Positions 1 through 5,731 of a stretch of 5,795 bases of DNA are shown here, piece after piece. Source of the stretch: an uncultured Alistipes sp. (GTDB lineage: Bacteria > Bacteroidota > Bacteroidia > Bacteroidales > Rikenellaceae). How positions within the stretch are numbered: position 1 is the first letter of the stretch; every line of letters starts with the position of its first letter. The stretch lies in contig CAKVKI010000170.1 in assembly GCA_934754975.1 (NCBI GenBank), forward strand, positions 1 to 5,795, read 5' to 3'. A program made the translations under genes and the position numbers. Below the pieces are notes generated by a model, which had not been told where the DNA came from, ran no database searches, and saw only the letters and a program-made list of their open reading frames with translations.

Positions 1-281
1 TCGTTGCTGTTCACTTTTATCCTTGCTGAGACATGGCGGTCGCATCGGTTGTCGATTACATGATAAGCCGTCAGTTTTTTGATCGACATCTCTTTTTGCA
101 GGTGTTTTTGCAGCAATTCCGGCTGGTGAGAATAGGTATATACGGTATCGATCAGGATGCGGATATAATTCAGCCTGGCCTTTGCCTGCCCGGAAACACA
201 ATGGATGTGGTTGCGCAGGCGTCGATATATTATGAGGACAATGAATATGTCCATAACGAGAATCGTAATTATAAATTCCAT
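1..281 (-). CDS. Unrecognised membrane-anchored protein, N-terminal part only (gene runs off the left edge)
   Basis: Reading the minus strand from an ATG at 281-279 gives 93 codons without a stop up to the window edge, so the C-terminus lies outside. The protein opens with a hydrophobic segment at residues 2-19 (FIITILVMDIFIVLIIY), followed by basic residues (RRLRNH, 20-25), which suggests a single N-terminal membrane anchor with the rest in the cytoplasm. Residues about 30-93 look like soluble helix (ARLNYIRILIDTVYTYSHQPELLQKHLQKE). The frame stays open upstream to about 377, but the only other usual start there is GTG at 287, so ATG 281 is preferred. The gene is divergent from the secretion operon. 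The layout of membrane anchor plus helical region recalls Bacteroidota regulators that carry a C-terminal helix-turn-helix, but that part is not in view, so this is only a weak guess. The plus-strand frame over the same bases resembles no known protein. Confidence 0.6.
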   Translation of the reverse strand, partial: MEFIITILVMDIFIVLIIYRRLRNHIHCVSGQAKARLNYIRILIDTVYTYSHQPELLQKHLQKEMSIKKLTAYHVIDNRCDRHVSARIKVNSN

Positions 282-461
282 ATGCACTGGATTAGTGGTT
301 AATTCATAAAATTCATGGAGCCGGTTCTCATTAAGGCGAATGGTTTTTGATGAGCATGCTGTAATCCCTTTTTTATATTAAGTTATTGCAGAACTCTCAT
401 ATTCGGATAACTGGTCTGATATGCATGTTATTAGCAGTCAAATCGTTGGATTTTTGAAAGC

Positions 462-469
462 CAAAGATA
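462..469 (-). promoter_or_regulatory. Possible Bacteroidota -7 box (TATCTTTG) for the divergent gene
   Basis: On the minus strand 469-462 reads TATCTTTG, matching the Bacteroidota sigma-ABfr -7 consensus TAnnTTTG. No clear TTTG -33 box lies at the expected distance, and use of this box would leave a leader of roughly 170 bases before ATG 281. This is a weak candidate. Confidence 0.2.
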
Positions 470-481
470 AGATTTTTGCAG

Positions 482-493
482 AATATGCATATT
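482..493. repeat. 12-bp perfect palindrome AATATGCATATT
   Basis: The twelve bases read the same on both strands and share their right half with the longer inverted repeat at 488-506. The core ATATGCAT also occurs at 419-426. In AT-rich DNA short palindromes arise by chance, so a regulatory role is only suggested by the position between divergent genes and the overlap with the second palindrome. Confidence 0.4.
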
Positions 494-506
494 GATAATC
501 AATATG
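488..506. promoter_or_regulatory. Operator-like inverted repeat (9-bp perfect arms, 1-nt centre)
   Basis: The left arm CATATTGAT (488-496) and the right arm ATCAATATG (498-506) are exact reverse complements around a single A at 497. A symmetric site of this size fits a dimeric helix-turn-helix regulator. It lies about 94 bases ahead of the pseudopilin start and about 207 bases ahead of the divergent gene, so it could serve either or both. The symmetry is seen directly; the operator role is inference. Confidence 0.4.
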
Positions 507-568
507 ATACGATTAAAATGTAATGTTGCTTTTGTACAATATTTTATCGTAAACCGTCCGTCGCATTA

Positions 569-576
569 TAATTTTG
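569..576 (+). promoter_or_regulatory. Possible Bacteroidota -7 box (TAATTTTG) for the secretion operon
   Basis: TAATTTTG matches the TAnnTTTG -7 consensus of Bacteroidota housekeeping promoters. Transcription would start near 580-585 and leave a leader of about 15-20 bases before ATG 600. The expected -33 TTTG is poorly matched: only a T-rich stretch at 542-545 is near the right distance, and a proper TTTG at 531-534 is too far upstream. Position makes it the best operon promoter candidate. Confidence 0.35.
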
Positions 577-599
577 TTTTAAATACAAGCCTTTAAATT

Positions 600-1019
600 A
601 TGATGCGTATTCTCCCTGTTAAATCGTTGAAACTTCGTGCTTTTTCTTTGCCGGAATTATTGGTCGTACTGGTCATCATCGGTATTCTTGTTCTTATTGC
701 TTTGCCGAATCTGATGCCGTTGATTTCGCGAGCGAAAGCTACCGAAGCCCAGCAGCAGCTGACGTTTCTGCATACGCTCCAGCGGAGCAATTTCTACACC
801 TATTCGCGTTACTCGTCTTCGCTCGAAGAGTTGGGCTTCGAGCAGCAGAAACTCGTTTCGGACGGCGGTCAGGCGAACTACCTCATTGAGATCGTCGAAG
901 CTACGGAACACGGCTTCCGGGCCACGGCCACAGCGGTCGTTGATTTCGACGGCGACGGAGTTTATAACGTCTGGGAGATCGATCAGGACAAGGAGTTGAA
1001 AGAAACCGTTAAAGACTGA
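600..1019 (+). CDS. Type IV pilin-like major pseudopilin (GspG/PilE-like)
   Basis: This 139-residue protein is a class III signal peptide prepilin. It has a short basic leader (residues 1-14, with R3, K8, K11, R13), a cleavage site at A14/F15, the mature start FSLPEL with the conserved Glu at +5 (E19), and then a hydrophobic helix to about residue 37 (VVLVIIGILVLIALPNLMPL). The remaining helix and small globular head follow (SRYSSSLEELGF, then a strand-rich part). By family, the mature subunit is pulled from the inner membrane into a pseudopilus or pilus after cleavage by the peptidase encoded next door. Position -1 is Ala rather than the usual Gly, and +4 is Pro. Residues 115-126 form a DxDGDGxxxxxE loop that looks able to bind calcium. 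ATG codons lie at 600 and 603, without a Shine-Dalgarno sequence. Whether it is a T2SS GspG or a T4P-like pilin cannot be decided here. Confidence 0.88.
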   Translation: MMRILPVKSLKLRAFSLPELLVVLVIIGILVLIALPNLMPLISRAKATEAQQQLTFLHTLQRSNFYTYSRYSSSLEELGFEQQKLVSDGGQANYLIEIVEATEHGFRATATAVVDFDGDGVYNVWEIDQDKELKETVKD

Positions 1020-1024
1020 CCCCG

Positions 1025-1492
1025 ATGCCGTTTCTCTGGCCATACCTGCTGTTGCTGATTCCCGCCGTGCCGCTCGTCCGCGATGATTTCGGGACGCGCC
1101 GTGTCGCCGTCGTGTGGCTGTCGGCTCTCGGAGCCGGGTGCTTCGGTGTGACGTGGATTGTGTCGGGAATCGGTGCCGCGTTTTCCTGCACCGCAATAAA
1201 TGTGTGCCTTATTGCTGTTTTCGGTGCGGTTATGGCGCTCTACCAGTTGTTGCTCCGCCGTCCGCTCGGGGATTTTTTCACCCGCTATTTCGGCGCAGGC
1301 GATGTAGCGATGCTGGCGGCTGTCGCTCCGTTGTTCACTCCTGCGGCCTATGTCCGTTTCCTGCTCGCCGCCAATCTCGCTGCGCTGGGGTGGTGGGCTG
1401 TCAGGCGTCCGGCGACCATCCCGCTGGCCGGATTTATGGCGCTGACGCTTTCGGTGTACGTCGTATGCAAAACCGCCGGACTATGGAGCTGA
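1025..1492 (+). CDS. Minimal A24-family prepilin peptidase (GspO/PilD-like)
   Basis: This is a 155-residue, very hydrophobic protein with about six likely membrane segments. It carries both aspartate motifs of the A24 aspartic peptidases. The first is an Asp in a DDFGTRRV stretch (D20/D21), corresponding to the DxxxRxIPN-type motif; the second is the GxGD motif FGAGD at 89-93 (D93). A late IPLAGFMAL segment fits the family's C-terminal part. By family it cuts the leader of prepilins in the inner membrane. It corresponds to the catalytic half only: the N-terminal cysteine-rich/methylase domain of PilD/GspO is absent, as in short CpaA/TcpJ-like members. Two usual motif residues differ: there is no Pro-Asn after the first Asp, and no Lys after GAGD (VAML instead). 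It starts 5 nt after the pseudopilin and overlaps the ATPase by 10 nt. N-methylation of the pilin by this protein is doubtful. Confidence 0.8.
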   Translation: MPFLWPYLLLLIPAVPLVRDDFGTRRVAVVWLSALGAGCFGVTWIVSGIGAAFSCTAINVCLIAVFGAVMALYQLLLRRPLGDFFTRYFGAGDVAMLAAVAPLFTPAAYVRFLLAANLAALGWWAVRRPATIPLAGFMALTLSVYVVCKTAGLWS

Positions 1493-2916
1493 CCCGCACG
1501 ATCCCGACCGAGGTCGTCCAACTGCTGACCGCTGCCGAGTCCGCCGAGTACCGGCTAGTCCCGTTCCGCCGCGAAGGTACGGAGGTGCGTTGTTACGGGA
1601 GTGCGGACCGGGATTATACCGCCGCCGTCGCCGAATTGGAAGTCCTCTACGGATGGACGGTGCGCGTCGAACCGATCGCCGGAGAGGAACTGCTGCGCCT
1701 GCAGGCGCAGTATTACCGTCCCGATACGGCCCGGAGTCCGCTCGGAACCCCGGCGGCCTCCCGCCTGACAGACATCGCTTCGGGGCAGGGATTCCTGACG
1801 GCGCTGATCGGCGAAGCGTTCCGCGATTATGCCAGCGACATCCACATCGAACCCTACGAGGAGCGCTGCCGCATCCGGTTGCGCATCGACGGCAAGCTGG
1901 CCGAACGCTATGTCGTCGGGAGGCCGCAGTACGCGCCGCTCGTGAACCAGATCAAGATCCTCGCAAACCTCGACATCTCCGAGAAGCGGCTTCCGCAGGA
2001 CGGCCGCATCCTCTACGACCGCGACGGCAACAAATTCGACGTGCGCGTTTCGACGCTTCCGACCATTTACGGCGAGAAAGTCGTGTTGCGCCTTCTGACG
2101 CGCCATGTCGAACTGCTGGAACTGAAGAACCTCGGCTTTTCGGAGCGTCAGTACGACGATTACTGCCGGGCCATCGCGCGTCCGTTCGGCATGGTGCTGA
2201 TCTGCGGCCCCACGGGTTCGGGCAAGAGTACGACGCTGTACGCCACCCTGCGGCGGCTGAACAAAACTTCGGACAACATCCTTACGATCGAAGACCCGAT
2301 CGAGTACACGCTCGAAGGGGTGAATCAGGTCCAGATCAAGGAAGAGATCGGCCTCACGTTCACCAGCGCCCTGCGCACCTTTCTGCGCCAGGACCCCGAT
2401 ATCATCATGCTGGGCGAGATCCGCGACGGTCCGACGGCCCAGATGGCCGTACGTTCGTCGCTGACGGGCCACCTTTTGTTCTCGACGATCCACACCAACA
2501 CGGCGTGGGGCGCCGTGGCCCGTTTGGCCGATATGGACGTGCATCCCTATCTGGTCGCCAATACGCTGGTGATGACCGTCGCCCAGCGGCTCGTACGCCT
2601 GCTCTGCCCGCATTGCAAACGGGAGGCCGGGGCAACGGACGAAGTCCGCCGGCTGCTGCCGGGCGCGGATTTCCGCGCGCATTTCGAGCCTGTCGGCTGC
2701 GAACACTGCTTCTATACGGGTTACAGCGGCCGCCGCGCGGTGTACGAGGTGATTCCGATGGACGACGAACTTTCGGCCGCGGCCCGCGGCGGGCAGGCCG
2801 ACGTCGCGCCGCTGCTGACCCGGCGGGGAATCCCTTCGCTGCGGGACGCCGTCGTCGGCCTCTTCCTGCGGGGTGAAACCTCGCTCGACGAACTGATACC
2901 GCTACTGAACTATTAG
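1483..2916 (+). CDS. gspE: GspE/PilB-family secretion/pilus assembly ATPase
   Basis: This 477-residue cytoplasmic ATPase powers pseudopilus or pilus assembly. Residues 1-80 form one short GspE N-terminal domain (YRLVPF at 23-28 to LRLQAQYY); the extra N1 domain of longer homologues is missing. The core starts with ASDIHIEP (117-124), RIDGKL and QDGRI. Walker A is GPTGSGKST (242-250, K248), the Asp box is TIEDPIEY (268-275), and the Walker B region is PDIIMLGEIRD (305-315) with catalytic Glu at 312. The His box has H330 and H337 (SLTGHLLFSTIHTN). The tetracysteine zinc motif of GspE is complete: CPHC (C375, C378) and CEHC (C406, C409), followed by GYSGRRAVYEV. All catalytic elements are intact. 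ATG 1483 was chosen because it begins at the family-like start and overlaps the peptidase gene by 10 nt; ATG 1465 is an alternative that adds six residues. The same frame is open much further upstream, but that part overlaps the peptidase gene and looks like noise. Confidence 0.95.
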   Translation: MELTRTIPTEVVQLLTAAESAEYRLVPFRREGTEVRCYGSADRDYTAAVAELEVLYGWTVRVEPIAGEELLRLQAQYYRPDTARSPLGTPAASRLTDIASGQGFLTALIGEAFRDYASDIHIEPYEERCRIRLRIDGKLAERYVVGRPQYAPLVNQIKILANLDISEKRLPQDGRILYDRDGNKFDVRVSTLPTIYGEKVVLRLLTRHVELLELKNLGFSERQYDDYCRAIARPFGMVLICGPTGSGKSTTLYATLRRLNKTSDNILTIEDPIEYTLEGVNQVQIKEEIGLTFTSALRTFLRQDPDIIMLGEIRDGPTAQMAVRSSLTGHLLFSTIHTNTAWGAVARLADMDVHPYLVANTLVMTVAQRLVRLLCPHCKREAGATDEVRRLLPGADFRAHFEPVGCEHCFYTGYSGRRAVYEVIPMDDELSAAARGGQADVAPLLTRRGIPSLRDAVVGLFLRGETSLDELIPLLNY

Positions 2917-2919
2917 CCT

Positions 2920-4785
2920 ATGAAATATCTTTACCTGCTGACCCTGTTGTTTCCCCTCTTCTGCCCGGCCCAGAACGATTCGATCCGCTTTGCGGAGATC
3001 GACCGCAAACTGGAGACGCTCGTGGAGCGGGATTCGACCTTCGCCCGTACGGTCGATGTCACGGCGGGGCGTTTGCCCCTCACGGAACTGCTGCGCAACA
3101 TCGCCCGTGCGAGCGGCGTGAACCTGAGCGTGCGGAGCGTCGAAAACATCCCGGTCTCGTGCAACTTCACCCGGGCGCGGGTGGACGATCTGGTGCGTTT
3201 CCTCTGCCGTGAATACCGGCTCGACGTCGAGACCACGGGCAACATCGTTTCGGTCTTTCCTGCGGCCGCCGCGCCCCGGCCGCAGCCCGACCCCGAAATC
3301 TTCTACAACGCCGCCGACACGACGCTGTTTTACGACCTGAAAGGCGAGCGGCTGATCGACGTGACGAAGAAGATCACGACCTTTTCGGGACGCAATATCA
3401 TCGTTCCCCAGCCTTTGTACGACTGTAAGGTTTCGGGATATGTCCGCGCCATGCCTTTCGACGGGGCCTTGCAGACGCTGGCGGCGGTAAACGGGCTGGT
3501 CGCCGAAAAAGACGCCTCGGAGGTCTGGACGATCTACCGCGAACAGGCGGCGGCGCAGGAGGGAGGCCGGACCGGTCCGTCGTATGTCCGACGGCGGCAG
3601 TTTTCGGAAAACGAACTGCGCGTCGATTCGCTGGGCCGCATCACGGCCCATATCGCGCGCGGACAGGTCCAGGACATCATCCTCGACCTGTGCGAACAGC
3701 TCGGCCTGAACTATTACTTCAAATCGCCCGTCAGCCTGACGACCGGCATCTGGATCGACGATACGGATTTCGAAACCCTGCTTGCCGTACTGCTCAAAGG
3801 GTCGCAGTTCTCCTATTACTGTGAGCGGGGAATCTATATCTTCGGCTCGGCACAGGGCGACGGGCTTACCTCGGCGACGATCGTGCCGCTGGCCTTCCGC
3901 GCCGTCGCCAAGGTCGAAGAGGTCGTGCCGGCGGCGCTGAAACAGGGCGTCGAGATCAAAACCTTCCCCGACCTGAACAGCCTGATCCTTTCGGGCGACC
4001 GCCGCGACGTGGCGCGGGTCGAAACGTTCGTCCGGTCGGTGGACAAGCCCGTACCGCTGATTACCATGGAGATCATCATCGCCGACGTGCAGCGGAGCAA
4101 CATCCGCGAAATGGGCATCGGCGGCGGGGTGGGGACCTCGCCCGTGCAGACCTCCGGGACTCTGGGGCCGGGTATCGACATGACCTACAGCGCGGGAGCC
4201 GTCAACAACCTGCTGCAACGCATGCAGGGGACGGTGAACCTGGGACGTGTGACGCCGAATTTCTACCTGAGCCTGCAGGCATTGGAGGAAAACGGCACGA
4301 TCCGCCTGCAGTCCACGCCCAAACTCTCGACGCTCAACGGCCATGAAGCGACCCTCACCAGCGGCGAGACGCAGTACTACAAAGAGGTGCAGAATAACTA
4401 CTACGGTACGCAGAACCCGATTTCGTCGGAATCCTACCAGTGGAAATCGGTCGATGCGAACCTGTCGATCAAAGTCACGCCCTACGTCTCGACCGACCGG
4501 CAGATCACGCTCGAAATCGAATTCGAGCAGACCGAGTTCACGGGCCGCGAGCAGGAGAACGCCCCTCCGGGAACCGCCACGCGCAGTTTCAAGTCGATCG
4601 TCAAGGTGCAGAACGAGGAGATGGTGCTGCTCGGCGGATTGGATCGCAACAGCATGGAAAAGTCCTCGCGGGGCATCCCGTTCCTGGCCCGCGTGCCGGT
4701 CATCAAATGGTTCTTCGGCAAGGAGAAGCGCAACAAGGTCGAGCGTACGCTCAATGTGTTTATCAAACCCACGGTGATCGAATGA
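2920..4785 (+). CDS. gspD: Outer-membrane secretin (GspD/PilQ family)
   Basis: This 621-residue protein forms the outer-membrane channel of T2SS/T4P machines. A Sec signal peptide (residues 1-17, hydrophobic LYLLTLLFPLF) probably ends at CPA/Q. C15 is not in a proper lipobox (PLFC), so it is unlikely to be a lipoprotein. Three related periplasmic modules follow at about 45-113, 135-206 and 239-309; the first resembles an STN/N0 domain (LTELLRNIARASGVNLSV). An N1/N3-like secretin_N domain sits at about 318-376 (FPDLNSLILSGDRRDVARVE). The secretin beta-domain runs from about 380 to 621 with typical stretches: MEIIIADV, STPKLSTLNGHEATLTSGE (466-484), EEMVLLGGL, and the signature VPVIKWFFGKEKRNKVERTL ending LNVFIKPTVIE. 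Length and ending are complete. It starts 3 nt after gspE and overlaps the next gene by ATGA. No C-terminal pilotin-binding tail is visible, as the protein ends right after the last strand. Confidence 0.93.
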   Translation: MKYLYLLTLLFPLFCPAQNDSIRFAEIDRKLETLVERDSTFARTVDVTAGRLPLTELLRNIARASGVNLSVRSVENIPVSCNFTRARVDDLVRFLCREYRLDVETTGNIVSVFPAAAAPRPQPDPEIFYNAADTTLFYDLKGERLIDVTKKITTFSGRNIIVPQPLYDCKVSGYVRAMPFDGALQTLAAVNGLVAEKDASEVWTIYREQAAAQEGGRTGPSYVRRRQFSENELRVDSLGRITAHIARGQVQDIILDLCEQLGLNYYFKSPVSLTTGIWIDDTDFETLLAVLLKGSQFSYYCERGIYIFGSAQGDGLTSATIVPLAFRAVAKVEEVVPAALKQGVEIKTFPDLNSLILSGDRRDVARVETFVRSVDKPVPLITMEIIIADVQRSNIREMGIGGGVGTSPVQTSGTLGPGIDMTYSAGAVNNLLQRMQGTVNLGRVTPNFYLSLQALEENGTIRLQSTPKLSTLNGHEATLTSGETQYYKEVQNNYYGTQNPISSESYQWKSVDANLSIKVTPYVSTDRQITLEIEFEQTEFTGREQENAPPGTATRSFKSIVKVQNEEMVLLGGLDRNSMEKSSRGIPFLARVPVIKWFFGKEKRNKVERTLNVFIKPTVIE

Positions 4786-5672
4786 GACTCCTGCCCCGCA
4801 TACTCGGCCGCATCGCTTTCGTGCGCATGGAATTCACGCCTTCCGACGGATGCCGGACCGATGTATATATATGGCGTCGCGGCGTCGTGGAGCCGGGAGA
4901 CTGGGCGGCGGCGAAAGGGTGTCTTGCGGCGGTCGTCGTCTGCGGACACGGTGTGGTTACCAAACCCGACGATGCGGAGATGACGGCCCGCGTAAAGGCC
5001 GATGCCGGGACTTTCCTGTGGAGTTCGGCGAACGGCCGGACCTCGTTCGTCCGCCGCGACCGGCTGTATGCGGTGGAGGAAGAAATCGCCGTGCGCAATA
5101 TCGTTCCGGTGCGTGTTTTCTGTGCCGATGCCGCCGGGGATTTCGGGACGGCGGCGGGAGAATTCGTCCGGCAGTTGTACGACGGACTGCGTTGGCGGTC
5201 GCTGGTCCGGCTGACGCGTGAATCGTCGGCCGCGGCGCAGACGCTGGTGCGCCGCGCCGCGTTCCCGCTGCTGGGGGCGTTTCTGGCCCTGCTGGCCGCC
5301 AACGCCGTCTTTTCGCCGCGGCTGAATGCCCGGCGGCAAATGCTGCAGACTGAGTTTACGGCGCGGGAGCGGACCGCTTCGGGAACGGCTTCGGCGGATG
5401 CCCGGCAGCGGAAACTGCTGACGGAATTTTCTGCGGCTCCTGGCGTTTCACGGGCTGTCTTTTGTGACCGTATCGCCCGCGCCGTGCCCGATCGGGTCAT
5501 GCTGACGGCGTTGGACGTTGAACCTCTGGTCAAACGCTTCGAAGCCGGAAAACCGTTGCAGCGGCTTGAAAACCGGGTCGTCGTCTGCGGCACGGCGCCC
5601 GCTGCGGCCGACGTCTCGGCCTTTGTCCAACGACTTGCTCTGACTGGATACAGCGCGATGTGCGGCTTGTGA
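4782..5672 (+). CDS. GspL/PilN-like inner-membrane assembly protein, apparently frameshifted near its 3' end
   Basis: As read, this is 296 residues. Residues 1-150 are a soluble N-terminal domain with a VVVCGHGVVTKP segment (51-62), plausibly a reduced actin-like GspL/PilM-type cytoplasmic domain. One membrane helix follows at about 160-178 (FPLLGAFLALLAANAVF), then a polar helical linker, then an alpha/beta PilN-like periplasmic domain (IARAVPDRVMLTALDVEP at 231-248; VVVCGTAPAAADVSAFVQRLA at 266-286). By family, such proteins tie the ATPase to the inner-membrane platform. The start overlaps the gspD stop (ATGA), which supports ATG 4782 over ATG 4827. The frame ends abruptly with TGYSAMCGL at 5672. 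The -1 frame from 5642 instead supplies the expected last strands and ends in an ATGA overlap with the next gene, so the intact gene probably spanned 4782-5731. Sequence identity with named GspL proteins looks low, so the family call rests on architecture and context. Confidence 0.72.
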   Translation: MRLLPRILGRIAFVRMEFTPSDGCRTDVYIWRRGVVEPGDWAAAKGCLAAVVVCGHGVVTKPDDAEMTARVKADAGTFLWSSANGRTSFVRRDRLYAVEEEIAVRNIVPVRVFCADAAGDFGTAAGEFVRQLYDGLRWRSLVRLTRESSAAAQTLVRRAAFPLLGAFLALLAANAVFSPRLNARRQMLQTEFTARERTASGTASADARQRKLLTEFSAAPGVSRAVFCDRIARAVPDRVMLTALDVEPLVKRFEAGKPLQRLENRVVVCGTAPAAADVSAFVQRLALTGYSAMCGL

Positions 5673-5731
5673 ACTTAGAAAAGGAACGCGACGGCGACCG
5701 CCTGTCATTCCGCATCGAGACCGCCTTATGA
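5642..5731 (+). pseudogene. Out-of-frame C-terminal tail of the GspL/PilN-like gene
   Basis: In the -1 frame relative to the gene starting at 4782, codons from 5642 read DWIQRDVRLVNLEKERDG, then DRLSFRIETAL, with a stop at 5729-5731. That is 29 residues. The Trp and the alternating strand pattern (VRLVNL, LSFRIE) match how PilN/GspL periplasmic domains usually end, directly continuing FVQRLA of the upstream frame. The stop overlaps the next start as TTATGA, the same coupling seen between gspD and this gene. No A-rich slippery heptamer is present at the junction. The simplest reading is loss of 1 or 4 bases near 5640-5647, or a sequencing error. Confidence 0.7.

Larger units (their letters stand above)
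282..599. other. AT-rich divergent intergenic region
   Basis: This stretch of about 318 bases separates the minus-strand gene from the plus-strand operon. It is clearly richer in A and T than the genes to its right and has stops in all frames. It should hold the promoters for both directions. The only structure I can support in it is the pair of overlapping palindromes at 482-506 and two TAnnTTTG-type boxes, one per strand. I see no tRNA, no terminator hairpin and no small gene. Confidence 0.6.

Noticed and set aside
33..302. Plus-strand open frame of 89 codons
   Set aside because: It lies antisense to the minus-strand frame 281-1, which has a proper membrane anchor and coherent helical sequence; the plus-strand translation resembles no protein and has no credible start context.
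282..599. CRISPR array, tRNA, transposon end or terminator in the intergenic region
   Set aside because: No spaced repeats, no cloverleaf, no terminal inverted repeats and no GC-rich hairpin followed by a T run were found.
1114..1482. Long upstream extension of the ATPase frame
   Set aside because: The extra 123 residues overlap the peptidase gene, are rich in Cys and Arg in a way typical of an off-frame reading, and do not resemble GspE N-terminal domains.
1555..2706. Long minus-strand open frame antisense to gspE, and similar ones antisense to gspD and the GspL-like gene
   Set aside because: GC-rich coding DNA gives long antisense frames by chance; these translations are full of Arg, Asp and Gly without domain structure, and the sense proteins are clear family members.
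1590..2876. Plus-strand 428-codon frame inside gspE
   Set aside because: It is the +2 frame shadow of gspE, rich in Arg and Pro with no motifs.
2920..2973. Lipoprotein signal in the secretin
   Set aside because: The only early Cys (C15) is preceded by Pro-Leu-Phe, which breaks the lipobox; signal peptidase I cleavage before Gln18 fits better.
5625..5645. Programmed -1 ribosomal frameshifting as the reason for the split GspL-like gene
   Set aside because: There is no X XXY YYZ or A-rich slippery heptamer at the junction and no obvious upstream Shine-Dalgarno stimulator; mutation or sequence error is simpler.
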